A stretch of 53,231 nt of DNA from Chara braunii. Its lineage: Eukaryota > Streptophyta > Charophyceae > Charales > Characeae. This document shows positions 1-9,214 of the stretch, one piece after another (the first letter of the stretch is position 1; each line of letters begins with the position of its first letter). Below the pieces are notes generated by a model that made no database searches, was not told where the DNA came from, and was given only the letters and a program-made list of their open reading frames with translations. The stretch covers positions 203,950-257,180 of the forward strand of contig BFEA01000238.1 of assembly GCA_003427395.1 (NCBI GenBank), written 5' to 3'. The position numbers and the translations under genes were made by a program.

Positions 1-56
<56 letters not shown>
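1..56. repeat. (AG)n microsatellite
   Basis: An uninterrupted AG dinucleotide run of 28 units opens the window and is probably cut by the window edge. Positions 57-342 hold nothing I can recognise. Confidence 0.97.
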
Positions 57-57
<1 letters not shown>

Positions 58-342
58 AAACAAATAGCTTCTTAACATTTATTAGAAAACCCCTGCGGGT
101 TATCCCAGAGGCCCCTACAAATAATTACCAAGGGTCTCCTCACCATGAACGAGTGACGAGTCAATGTTCATAGCCACGCTAGAGACATGGCACACCAAGT
201 ATATATGTTGTTGATTCACATTAAGGTCCGTGTTTCAGCAGTTATGGGAGCACTGAGCACATGAGTTTTTGGGCAGTACCAGGCCAACTCACCACATGCT
301 GTTCAGGGCTTCCCTCCACTATTCACCAAATGTGCAAAACTA

Positions 343-605
343 GAATGAATCTTCTGCTAAAAAATGGAACCATACGTCGCCATATATTTTGTCTTTTGTG
401 CAACTGGTGACGAATGGAGCAAGGCCCTTAGGGCCATTGCGCGTAGCAAAAGGAAACAAAAGAAACAGAGGAATGAATCTTCTGCTAGAACATGGAACCA
501 TACGCCGCCATATGTTTTGTCTTTTGTGCAAGTAGTGACGAGTGGAGCAAGGCTCTTAGAGCCACTGCTCGTAGGAAAACGAAAGTTACGAAACAAAAGA
601 AAGAG
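343..605. repeat. two-copy tandem duplication, about 128 bp unit
   Basis: Copy 1 begins at 343 and copy 2 at 471. Both start GAATGAATCTTCTGCTA and continue through matching blocks (GGAACCATACG, TTTTGTCTTTTGTGCAA, GGAGCAAGG), with about 10-15% differences by eye. Overlapping ORFs on both strands arise from the repeat and look non-coding. Nothing recognisable follows at 606-897. Confidence 0.9.
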
Positions 606-920
606 AGAGCTACGGTAGTAATGTAACCCATAACTGCTAGAAAGCAGACCTGACTTCGAAACCAGAACATATATTGCTGGCCTGCTCGTCTCTCACACGA
701 ATTCCGCTCAAAGATGTTGAGACCCTTGCAGATACAATGCAGGGGTCCTTCGGGAAAAAGATGATTTGACAAGGAATAAGTGGGCCTCATTTCTTTTTCT
801 GTGCCCTTCGATTTTTTTGAAGGGAGGGGCACCATTGGCTACCTCAGCCAGTCCTCTCTGATTTTTTTTTAAATCCTATATATTGTGGTGCGCCGCATCA
901 CGTGCACGCCGCAGGTATGA

Positions 921-987
921 TACATACACACACACACACATACACACACGCATACACATACACACACACACATACACACACACACCA
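921..987. repeat. (CA)n/(TACA)n microsatellite
   Basis: CA repeats interrupted by TA. It generates Cys/Val-rich and Thr/His-rich phantom ORFs on the two strands. Confidence 0.95.
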
Positions 988-1075
988 CCGCTCCCCAAGC
1001 CCCTCCAAAGCCCCGCCGGCAACCGATACCGGCCCAGGGGAACCCCGTTTGCGGGCCTCCAAAATACTTTCTCGT

Positions 1076-1148
1076 GAACGTGTTCTCGACCCGTTCGCGG
1101 GAACGGGAGAACGTGTTCGCCTGAACAGAAAGGGCCGCGAACACGTTC
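1076..1148. repeat. cluster of three GAACGTGTTC-type palindromes
   Basis: GAACGTGTTC occurs at 1076-1085 and 1109-1118, and its complement-like form GAACACGTTC at 1139-1148. The first two also form the arms of a larger imperfect inverted repeat enclosing CCGTTCGCGGGAACGG. A binding site or a transposon end is possible. I see no direct evidence of function. Confidence 0.7.
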
Positions 1149-1176
1149 GCCGTGCTACGTAGTCCGACGATGTCCA

Positions 1177-1539
1177 TTTCAGTTTTTCACATAGAATGTG
1201 CCATGCTTCCACCATCTCAGAAGTTCGAACGGGCTCCTCTTTGACGGGTTCCCTCTTCAGAAGTGACTCCAACCCGATAGGGCATGCCTGTACATCATTC
1301 GTGAGAGTGTACAGGTACCAAAAGTTCGACCCTGTATCATGGCAAATCCGAAGGGGTCCTTCTTCCGCACTTTGCCACGAAGGGATTTCCCCGTCGGGGG
1401 CAACATCATTTTCGAGGTGCAGGTAGTCACGGTCCACACCAGAACGCCCATTGTCCTCCCAAATATTCTTTGACAAAATAATCAGATCGATGTTTGGCGC
1501 TGAGGAGTTCCTACTCTGCGACAAAGTATGGACATCCAT
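1177..1539 (-). pseudogene. truncated first copy of the YDCPYC gene family (N-terminal part only)
   Basis: On the minus strand a reading frame from the ATG at 1539 shows the N-terminal landmarks shared with the copy at 3650-4435: DLIILSKNIW (DLIIMNENIW there), a DRDYLHLE block (DKDYLHVE), then SNFWYLY (SNMWYLY). It then reaches an AWHILC block equivalent to the AWNTLC of the copy at 2236-3003. After about 1177 the similarity ends. The frame runs on to 898 only through palindromes and the CA microsatellite, so the whole C-terminal half with YDCPYC is missing. Family and function are not recognised. It is a broken tandem relative of the next two copies on the same strand. Confidence 0.6.
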
Positions 1540-1663
1540 TGTGCATCTCCGGAGGGACGCAAGGAAGCGCGTCAGTTGCGATTCTCCCAAGTGCATAAAA
1601 AAGAACCGGGTGCATAAAAAGCAAATACACGATCTTATCGGATGCACGAAAGGGTTTGATAAC

Positions 1664-1856
1664 TAGGAATGAATTTGTACTCCGCAAGAGAGCGCAAGTT
1701 CTATAACCGCCGTTGAATTTCGACTTATTTTCCACACGTCATTCGTGTGGTTCGATAAGTGAGAATAGATTTGCACTTCGCAAGTGAGCTCAAGTCCGGC
1801 AACCGCCGCTTAATCTCAACTCATTTCCAACACGTGATTCATGTGGAACAGTCAGA
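1664..1856. repeat. two-copy tandem repeat, about 97 bp unit
   Basis: Copies begin at 1664 and 1761. Each runs through GAAT(G/A)(A/G)ATTTG, a GCAAG block, AACCGCCG and a CACACGT-type block to a short hairpin-like ATTC(G/A)TGTGG. The start resembles the GAATTnATTC dyad that recurs elsewhere in the window. Confidence 0.8.
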
Positions 1857-1873
1857 CTACTCTCCTATTGAGG

Positions 1874-2250
1874 ACCATTTTCCTAACAGATATTCAGGAT
1901 GTATGTTGCGACAGTAGAAACAGTCGTACACATCATGCTGCCGGCCGTCGGCAAACGTCGACATCACGCTGCCGACGAGTGTCCCAATTGTGCAAGGATA
2001 CACCTACTCAAAGGAACAGTGGAAACGCCTATCAGGGATGCCCGGATGTGTGAAACGCTTGAAATGATGTGAGTTTCACCATTTTCCTAACAGATATTCA
2101 GGATGTCTATTGCGACAGTAGGAACAGTCGTACACATCACGCTGCCGGCCGTCGGCAAACGTCGACATCACGCTGCCGACGAGGGTCCCAATTGTGCAAG
2201 GACACACCTACTCAAACGAACAGTGGAAACGCCTATCAGGGATGCCCGTC
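1874..2250. repeat. 205 bp tandem duplication overlapping the 3' end of the second YDCPYC copy
   Basis: CCATTTTCCTAACAGATATT occurs at 1874 and 2079 and both copies continue nearly identically, through CTGCCGGCCGTCGGCAAACG, to GGGATGCCCG. The second copy runs into the stop codon of the minus-strand gene at 2236. The first diverges there, so the unit duplicated gene-downstream sequence. The CTGCCGGCCGTCGGCA segment is palindromic. Confidence 0.9.
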
Positions 2251-3003
2251 TTCACAGTAAGGACAATCGTAAACTTTTTTCAAAGTACAAGGGAGCAGTT
2301 CCACCTTCCTAGTATCTGACCGGTGATAGTCATCTTTGTGGAAAATAACCTCCATGTTGTGATCCCTGTATTCAAGTGTCCATGATATGTCATCGCAATT
2401 ATAAAAAAGGTAGTGCAACTGACAGTGCACCAAACAGTCGACCCTTAACTTTAGCTCCTTCCTGAGAGCCGCATCTAAGGATAGCCGAGTTCTGAATCGC
2501 CCTAGAGCACCGGCAAGTGTCGGGCTGTGAAACGCTTCGGCGCGACTGAGGGTGACACCCCGGTACTCCTCCCTTATAACAAAATGAGCTTTCATTTTTC
2601 GACCATCGACCTTCACGGCCGTAAAAAGAGTAGTAACGGTAGTGTTGCGATTCAACACCCGAATTCGACCATCGTAGTCAACAATGACTGGAGTCCGCAA
2701 CTCCGGTTTTCCAAGGTAAAACCATGCACATAGCTTTACGTGGCTCCTGTCTTGGGCTGGTCATCGTTGGATGGCACAAAGGGTGTTCCAAGCGTCTATC
2801 ATCCCCGTTGGAGCAACAACGTCCCCAGGCTCCATATCATCCTCCTCGCCACCGCCAGGATCCACCTCAACCTCAACCTCTTCTTGCGGCGAGTACAGGT
2901 ACCAGAAGTTCGACCCGTTATCCGAAACGGCCACAATTTGCCCGTCATTGTCATAGGTTAAACGCATAGAGATTTCCCCGTCCGAAGTCTGGTTGGAGTT
3001 CAT
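2236..3003 (-). pseudogene. second copy of the YDCPYC gene family, one in-frame stop
   Basis: One minus-strand frame runs from the ATG at 3003 to the stop at 2236, broken only by a TGA near 2740. Landmarks in order are SNFWYLY, an acidic stretch, AWNTLC, KLCAWFYLGKPELR, a PVIVDYDGRIRVLNRN block, TLFTAVK, KELKLRVDCLVHCQL, and the terminal YDCPYCEDGHP. The last half matches the copy at 3650-4435 closely (KLCAWY, GKPQLR, PVIIDYHGRVRLFNRG, TLFTAAK, KELNLRV, CLVHAQL, YDCPYCDDGH). The paired CxxC near the end could bind metal. The N-terminal DLII block of the other copies is absent. I do not recognise the family and assign no function. Confidence 0.65.
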
Positions 3004-3649
3004 CCTACATTACGTGTCGAAGCAAAGAGTGTCCCGTTAGAGATGATAGGAGTGCGTGAAACACACGACACATGGAGGGGGGACTATGTGGAAAGGGACA
3101 TATCAAGTAAAGGAAATGAGGGTGAGCACTGCACATGACAATAAGGATGTGACTTTCGAGGTCAAGAATCCGGTTTGGAGAAACGACGTCGTGAGACGAG
3201 CAGGAAGTACTTGCGCGGGCCGAGGTCTGGTTGGAGTTCATGCTGCATTGTGAGAGGAAGAACGAGGTGGCATGTAAACTATGACACACAGTGAGTCTAG
3301 CGGGAATGGCAACTGCAAGTATACACACACTTATGCAAGTTCATAATGAAGTGAAGTCCCACACATCTACTGAAAGGAGGAATGAAACGGCCTACTGGGG
3401 ATCCGATAACTGATAATAGATTCACACTTCATTGCAAGGTGTCCGTACTCCCAATTGTGCGAAGGTCAGGAAAAGCGAAAAAAGCAGACCCACGGGGTGG
3501 AAACACTGACAACAATGGCGAGTTAACTGAAACTAATGTGAACAACGAGGTCGTCGATGAACAGCGAGGTTTTCGTATGAGTATAGCAGCAAAATGCGAA
3601 CTAACTCGGAGTTGTGGAAATTTCCCAACAGGAAGGCTCACATAGCAGG
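3004..3649. other. spacer with a short internal duplication
   Basis: TCTGGTTGGAGTTCAT at 2989-3004 recurs near 3226-3241, about 238 bp away, so the ATG start and upstream bases of the second gene copy have been duplicated. ATAATAGATTCACACTTC near 3412 resembles the unit starts at 1664 and 1761. A CCCAATTGTGC block is also shared with 1874-2250. No gene is recognised; open frames at 3382-3645 are unsupported. Confidence 0.5.
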
Positions 3650-4435
3650 TCAGGGCGACGACTTGTGTCCATCGTCACAGTAAGGACAGTCGTAGATCTG
3701 TATCGGCCTACCACCTACGAATTCCAATGTCTGGACACCCGAACGGTGATGCAAAACTTTTCGTAGAGTGTAGTCANTNTAGTTGTCCTTGTGTTCCAAC
3801 GTGAANAATATCTCCTCACATAATCCGAAAAGGAAGTAAAGTTGGGCATGCACCAAACANTGAACCCTTAGATTCAATTCTTTTGCGAGCGAAGGATCTA
3901 TTTCGAATCGATCACGGAAGCGCTTCAGAGCACCCGCGGACGTGGGCTCCCTCACAAGGAAGAAAAATCTCATTCGCTTACCACAAAGCTTGGCCGCCGT
4001 GAAAAGAGTTAGTACAGGGGTACCACGGTTGAACAGACGAACTCGGCCATGGTAGTCTATGATCACAGGGAAACGCAACTGCGGCTTCCCGATGCAGTAC
4101 CATGCGCAAAGTTTAGCATGCTGGTCGTCTATACAATCCCGGTCTTGTTCTAAGCGCAGTGAGTCCCAGGAATCTACCATATCCTCGACGTCGATCTTCT
4201 CCTCCTGACTGGATGGAACTTCCCAAAGTTAGACTTCTTCTAAACTCCAGTAGAGGTACCACATATTTGACCATCTATCGCGAACTATTGTAGTTTGTCC
4301 ATCAACAACACGTGTTTCGAGTTCAAAGTAACCGTCGAGGCCGACCCCAGCTTCGACATGCAGATAATCTTTGTCAAGATTGACCGTTTCTCGTGCCCAA
4401 ATATTTTCGTTCATGATGATAAGATCCCTGTCCAC
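3650..4435 (-). pseudogene. third and most complete copy of the YDCPYC gene family, one in-frame stop
   Basis: A single minus-strand frame carries the whole architecture: DLIIMNENIW, DKDYLHVE, SNMWYLY, a TAA at 4229-4231, then AKLCAWY, PVIIDYHGRVRLFNRG, TLFTAAKLCGKRM, a charged FRDRFEIDPSLAKELNLRV block, CLVHAQLYFLFGLCEE and the terminal YDCPYCDDGH. Total length is about 260 codons, probably full length. Four unresolved bases lie at about 3776-3860. It sits about 200 bp downstream of the DUF7869-like pseudogene on the same strand, so the two could share a transcript or one mobile unit. Function is unknown. The internal stop differs in position from that of the second copy, so the copies decayed independently. 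Confidence 0.65.
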
Positions 4436-4631
4436 ATTCTCGATCGAAAAGGAATACTCACTCGCGTACGATGAGGTTTCTTAGAACATTGTCTCGTATA
4501 CAACGTCGCACGATGGTGCGCCGTCGTCATCCATCCTGCAGGACAAGAAATCGGAATTAGTTCGTAGTTAACGTCTCATCATTATCTTTGCGGAGTTCGT
4601 AGTTAGCAAATCCGAATCAGTTCGCATTTAA
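4436..4631. other. spacer with GAATTAGTTCG dyad-type motifs
   Basis: GGAATTAGTTCGTAGTTA at 4553-4570 and GAATCAGTTCGCATTTA near 4613-4629 are members of the dyad motif found across the non-retrotransposon parts of the window. Confidence 0.55.
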
Positions 4632-7036
4632 CTAAACGGGCACGTCGGACGGACCGGAAAGACAACCGTCCCCAAGGGCAACAAGTAGTTTCTCGCAGAC
4701 GGATGCCGGTATTGTAAGGCCTGTCACGAATTTGCTTTCATCTGTTCCTTTGCGGAAGGGTCTTCTCCAGGAATAAACCACAGTTTTGGCGCGTTGCCAT
4801 TGTTCCTCGTCTGAAGTGGAAAGTTTCAACCTCTTCGTCCATACGTCGGAGTACCTTTCGCGAAGATCGGACGAGTGACCTGTACGCACCTACCACTGTA
4901 TACATAAACAACCAAAATTTGGAGAGGAACGGTCGTTGACAATCTCAGACTGTGCCCTACCTACCTAGAATGGGACACCTTGAGACACTTAGTCATCGGG
5001 TGGCCTGACAATCACAAAATCACCTTTGTTTATATGGCGGCGAGGATCGAAGTCCACCTTTGGACGGCCCGCCCTCGGTCCTACATATATAAGCGAAGCC
5101 TCTGGCGAAGGAGGGTCGATTTCTTGAGCTTCGACCACAGTTTCGACTGATTGTGGCCAGAAGGTGTGAGGGTAAATCTCGGGCTCGTCCGCCTCGTGGA
5201 CATCCTTTTCCTCACCCTCTTCCGTCTCCTTCTTCTTTTCCTCTTGCATCATATCGTCCGCCTCGACGAAGATGGCTTTCCAGTAAGACAAAGCATCCTC
5301 CCGCTTTTCGACCTCCTCCTTCCCATATGTCTGCCACATGTGTCTGTGCTGTTCGAGGACATCCAGAAATTTTTGGACATTGTCACGAGCCATAAGAAAA
5401 TCCTCTTTAACGACACGGGGAATAACACATGGTTGTGGAGGGGAGGTAGGGCCTGCATACTCTCCATCCAAAACTGGGAACCAGTGAACTGGTATGCCTT
5501 CCGGCTTCCATTCCGCATCGGTGCAGTACTTTTTGTACACCATCACGGGACTACCGTCCCGCATGAAGAATTGAAGAGATGTGGTTTCGACACGCCGACG
5601 ATGCTCTTGTCGATGTATCAATCCACTACCCTGCGCCAATCGGCAATGTGATCGAGCTCAGTACACTTCGGCGGTATCTTGTGCGACGACTCGATAAGCG
5701 AGAACAACTGCTTCATGGTGTAAGCATTGTTTCCCTTCAACTTTTTAGATAAAACACTAAAAGTCGCGTCTATGTCGGTATGCGTGTGGCCACCGAGCAT
5801 GAACCCCACTTCGACATCTTCGAAAATCCCGAATTTCACGAGAAGTGAGGCCAAGCACATAAGGTATTGGGTTTTGTTTACCCTCCAGCAGTTGTCCACC
5901 TGGATTCGGAGGTGGTGTGGCCATCTCTGTCTCGACACCTGCAACTCACATATTTCCCGCATAACGCACATCATGGTGTCATGAGAACCGTGCGCATAGA
6001 AAGATAAATACGTATAAACATAAATCGACGGCTTCCTGCCGTGAGCTACAACTTAGGTGAGGTTCGTTTTCATCATCATGTCGTGTCGATGATCCTTAGA
6101 GTAATTATACATGCCGGTGTGAGGAATAGCTGTCTTTTTCTGATCCATTCCATCCACTATAAGATAGAGGTATTCCGCGAGGTTCAAAATGGAACGAAGT
6201 TTCCAGTCAGCGTAATCCGCATGGTGAGCGACCTGATCAAGTTGGTGTTTACGGTGTTTTTCATCGAAATCCTTATGGTCACGAAGGCGAAGGGGGTTAT
6301 CTTTGCCTTGTCTAAGGCGGATACACTCGCCGCACTTTGTGAACGAGTTGGATTTGGCAAGGTCGGCATGCCACAAGTACTTCCTCCATATGGAGTAGAA
6401 GATTTGCTCCGAAACGACGTTCTGACCCGCTGCTAGCAAGTCCGCCTTGATGGACTCGTAGACGAGGAGCTTCGTAAAATAAGCAGGGAGCCTGACTTTA
6501 GGTCTCTGCGAGGTCCCCCTCACAACCATGTCGTTAGGCATAGCATCTCCATGTTCTTCCACGAACCTTGTCACACGAGCCAGCATGGTCACATACTCCG
6601 GTCTCGGGTTCAACAATCCTCATCGACCATGCCGACCACAAACTACCCTGCCTGACTTGCACTTGCTATAACGACGGTATGTGTTTCGACATATCCTAAT
6701 TATTTTACACCAACCGGCGATGCACACATGACGCTTGCACTGCACTGGTTGGACTCTTTCCAGACCACCGTCGAGGACAGTGAAATTGTCCAGGATTTGC
6801 ATCCACCACTCGACCCTCTTTTCGAGGGACATTTCATAATAAGCTTCGCGCACTGGTCTGATATCGTCAATGGTTAAGACCCGAAGATACTTGTTCTTAC
6901 AACATTTGTACGTTGGGACAAGCGGAATGTTAGTTTCATTCAATCGACATTTGGCCCTCTTCGAATGTTCTGACTTTCTAATCGGCCTATTTTTTTTATT
7001 ATATCTTCTCCTTTCTCCAGGTAGGGGATGAGACAA
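4632..7036 (-). pseudogene. DUF7869-like, transposase-like gene with stops and a frameshift
   Basis: Minus-strand frames join into one degenerate gene. From 7036 to 5618 a single frame is broken by TGA at about 6620 and TAA at about 6053. It shifts frame near 5625 and continues to 4989. A last piece at 4889-4632 probably follows an intron of about 100 bp ending in GTACAG. Landmarks: a YKCCKNKYLRVLTIDDI block near the N-terminus; CGEC; VDGMDQKK (Asp codon 6152-6154); QVDNC followed by NKTQYL (Asp codon 5894-5896); then GGHTHTDID (near 5776). The spaced acidic residues, NK and GHTHxDID pattern match my recollection of DUF7869 proteins, which are widespread in mobile elements and may have an RNase H-like fold. 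The C-terminal third is Glu/Lys-rich. Start and intron are uncertain. The family call is moderate; inactivity is likely. Confidence 0.6.
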
Positions 7037-7215
7037 AACCTAACGAACCGCTTCGGGAGTTCAGGATGAGTCGTAGACGGGGACCGCTGCGCTGCAGCCA
7101 TTAAATCAGATCTGCCCGTAAGAGCGATCCTCGGCAAATCAAACCGGGAGGACTCAGACAAATTGTAGAAATTTGTGTCTACAAAACCAATCTGCCAATT
7201 TCCCATCGCACCCGT
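7037..7215 (-). other. possible upstream exon of the DUF7869-like gene, next to the LTR
   Basis: A minus-strand frame stays open from the LTR edge at 7215 to 6940 and runs into the pseudogene in another frame near the A8 tract at about 6981. If coding, the gene's 5' end lay where the retrotransposon now begins. No matching 5' fragment is recognisable to the right of 35783. Confidence 0.3.
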
Positions 7216-8549
7216 TGTCGGAGGGCACGGTGTCTCGGCCCTCTTGTGAACCGAGTCTCTGCATAGTACCAGTTTCCTGCTCTGGTACCTGGGTTGTCTC
7301 TCGGGGTGGACAGGCGCCAGTGGCGTAGCCCTCAGCAAAAGGGGTGCGCCACAGGACTTCCATTGGTCCACGCAGATTCGGCGCCCTGCTGTACAGCAGA
7401 GCACAACCGGCCTGTGGCCGTGGGAGCCGCCGGGTTTGCCCTGGGATGCGGAGGTGAGAGGGCTGGCTCGGTCTTTTCAACTTCGCGCCGAACACCCCTC
7501 TACTGAGTTATGGGTAGGATGCATGAGACAGAAAGTCGTTGTCGGAAAAGGAAAGAGGAAAAAAAAATAAAACACTAAAAATCTAAACCCGCTTTAGTAT
7601 GGGGAAAATCACGTGGCCTCGGGTCACTGCGATGCTACGACTTCTTTTCCAAAATTTTGAATTGTCGTTTCCCACCTAATTGATCTGTCACTTCACAGGG
7701 AAGGCCGCCGATTCAGGTCTCGGACCGCAACTGTCGTCTCATGGTCTGGGTCTTATCGACCCCTCGTAAAATTGCCTACCGGACCTGTTTGTCCGAATCG
7801 CGCGGACCCCATTGGCCAGGTTAAGAGGCAGATACAGTGAGAAAAAGCAAAATAAAATGGGTAAAGAAAGAAAAGGAACCCCAGATCCGTGTGTGAGCGC
7901 GGGGCGCGGTTCAGGCAAGGCTAGTGCACGGAGAGATTTTGTGACGCCACCCTTTCCTTTCTTTTCCTTTTCCTGTGGTTATTATTGTTATTTTATTTTA
8001 TCATTATTATTTAGTTTTCTAGATTTGATTTTCTACCTATTGGCTTGTCCTTTCGCGGGAAGCCAACGGTTTGGATTTCGAACCATCTTTTTTTTGTGGC
8101 CTAAATAGGCCGATCCCACGTATACAGTCAGTGGGTGCGCTTTGAACTGACATCGTGAGGCAGGACCTCAAAAGGAGGGCGACCCGCGGCCTCATTGGTA
8201 GGAGGCTTATCACCCCTTTCATGGAGGATCATAAGCCCCCTCCTTGCCATTGGACACGGACACCCAACTGGGATAGACTGAGGTTGCACTAAAAAAAACG
8301 GAAATGCGATCATCGGTTCCCCGTTATGGGATCATAGTGCCAAACCTGCTGTCATATTGCTAGGGTCTGGAACTGTCAAGAGAGGCTAGTTCGTGATCGA
8401 TCGATTGGGTTATAGGCACGAGTATTTCTCTGAAAGCTATTCGGTTTTAATTTTGCAAGTCATTTTGAANACTGTAAAATTCCTGAAATACTGGTNNGNT
8501 NTGAAAAGGACTAATCTGAGTCCTTCNTTCAGAACGCANAGNACAGGCC
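7216..8549 (+). promoter_or_regulatory. U3-like part of the 5' LTR
   Basis: This is the LTR portion upstream of the TATA box. It includes a small stem TACCAG...CTGGTA at 7267-7287 and T-rich and purine-rich tracts near 7950-8030 and 7545-7580. Antisense ORFs here are kept in both LTRs but have no recognisable domain; I treat them as shadows. Confidence 0.6.
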
Positions 8550-8557
8550 TATAAAAG
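8550..8557 (+). promoter_or_regulatory. TATA box of the 5' LTR
   Basis: CCTATAAAAGG is the best TATA-like element in the LTR and is kept in the 3' LTR at 28471. It predicts a transcript start near 8580 and leaves about 6.9 kb of LTR downstream. Confidence 0.7.
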
Positions 8558-8692
8558 GGAGNGAGAGTTGAGATACCNTCCGTGGCCGGTCGACTAGTGG
8601 TANACAGTCTGTACTGCGAGTGGTNTGNTATAGGAAGTTGACGATNTAGTATTGTGTTGTCTATCAAGCNGGGCNNGCTACCCTNANTGGCA

Positions 8693-9214
8693 ATGGCTTT
8701 ACACGGCTATAGGCCTGGCAGTTNGNGGCANACGGTGCGCTGGGTTCCAGTGTCGGGTGAAGGCCCCCTGATTACGANGGCCCTNAACTACGATGGGGGA
8801 GAAGTAGTTCGAATGAAGGTCTGTATTGAAGGGGGGAGAGAGGAGGAGATGCGAGGTGACCAGAGGCTGCAGGCTGCNATTTCCGAAGCGCNCGACAGGG
8901 CGGAGCGGAGATGTAGACGAGATGGGGTGACCGTGGGCTTAAGAGTGACGGTCGTCTATCACGAGACTGAGTCATNAACTGGGACCGAGACAAGGGAGGA
9001 ANAGCACAACGAGAGAGACTCAGGCGGGGAGAGTGAAATGCGCGAGGCGNACCGAGAGACGGATCTTAGGTCCTTGAACAGACCNGAGGANNTCNGAAAG
9101 NACCACCGAGCCGCGGAACCGGTGGAAAAAGGACCTCAGGCCAGCTCTCGGCAACTCACGCTCAGATGCCGCAGAGCAGAAATGAAGCTGAACAAGGGGA
9201 AAGGAGGTGTGTGA
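8693..9214 (+). CDS. LTR ORF 1, possible distant module-B protein
   Basis: An ORF of about 170 codons starts just downstream of the predicted transcription start. The first half contains a KVCIEGG block and then SEA(R)DRAERRCRRDG and LRVTVVYHETES. That pattern, a helix followed by a short beta-type stretch ending Y-x-x-x, loosely resembles module B (EHALxLVR...IEYTYY). The tail is very hydrophilic, rich in Glu, Arg and Lys. About 20 unresolved bases affect it. The 3' LTR has a TGA at 28730-28732 where this copy has CGA, plus an indel upstream. Function unknown; the link to module B is weak. Confidence 0.35.
   Translation: MALHGYRPGSXXXTVRWVPVSGEGPLITXAXNYDGGEVVRMKVCIEGGREEEMRGDQRLQAXISEAXDRAERRCRRDGVTVGLRVTVVYHETESXTGTETREEXHNERDSGGESEMREAXRETDLRSLNRXEXXXKXHRAAEPVEKGPQASSRQLTLRCRRAEMKLNKGKGGV

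Noticed and set aside
898-1175. Long frames over the CA microsatellite (both strands)
   Set aside because: Cys/Val and Thr/His runs come from the dinucleotide repeat; homology to the gene family ends at 1177.
4890-4988. Independent small gene at 4632-4889
   Set aside because: It is better read as the last exon of the DUF7869-like gene behind a short intron ending GTACAG.
7154-7495. Antisense ORFs in U3, kept in both LTRs
   Set aside because: The frames differ by indels, no domain is seen, and conservation follows from LTR identity.
8070-8095. tRNA-like T-loop (GGTTCGAAATCC on the minus strand)
   Set aside because: No anticodon arm or acceptor stem could be paired around it.
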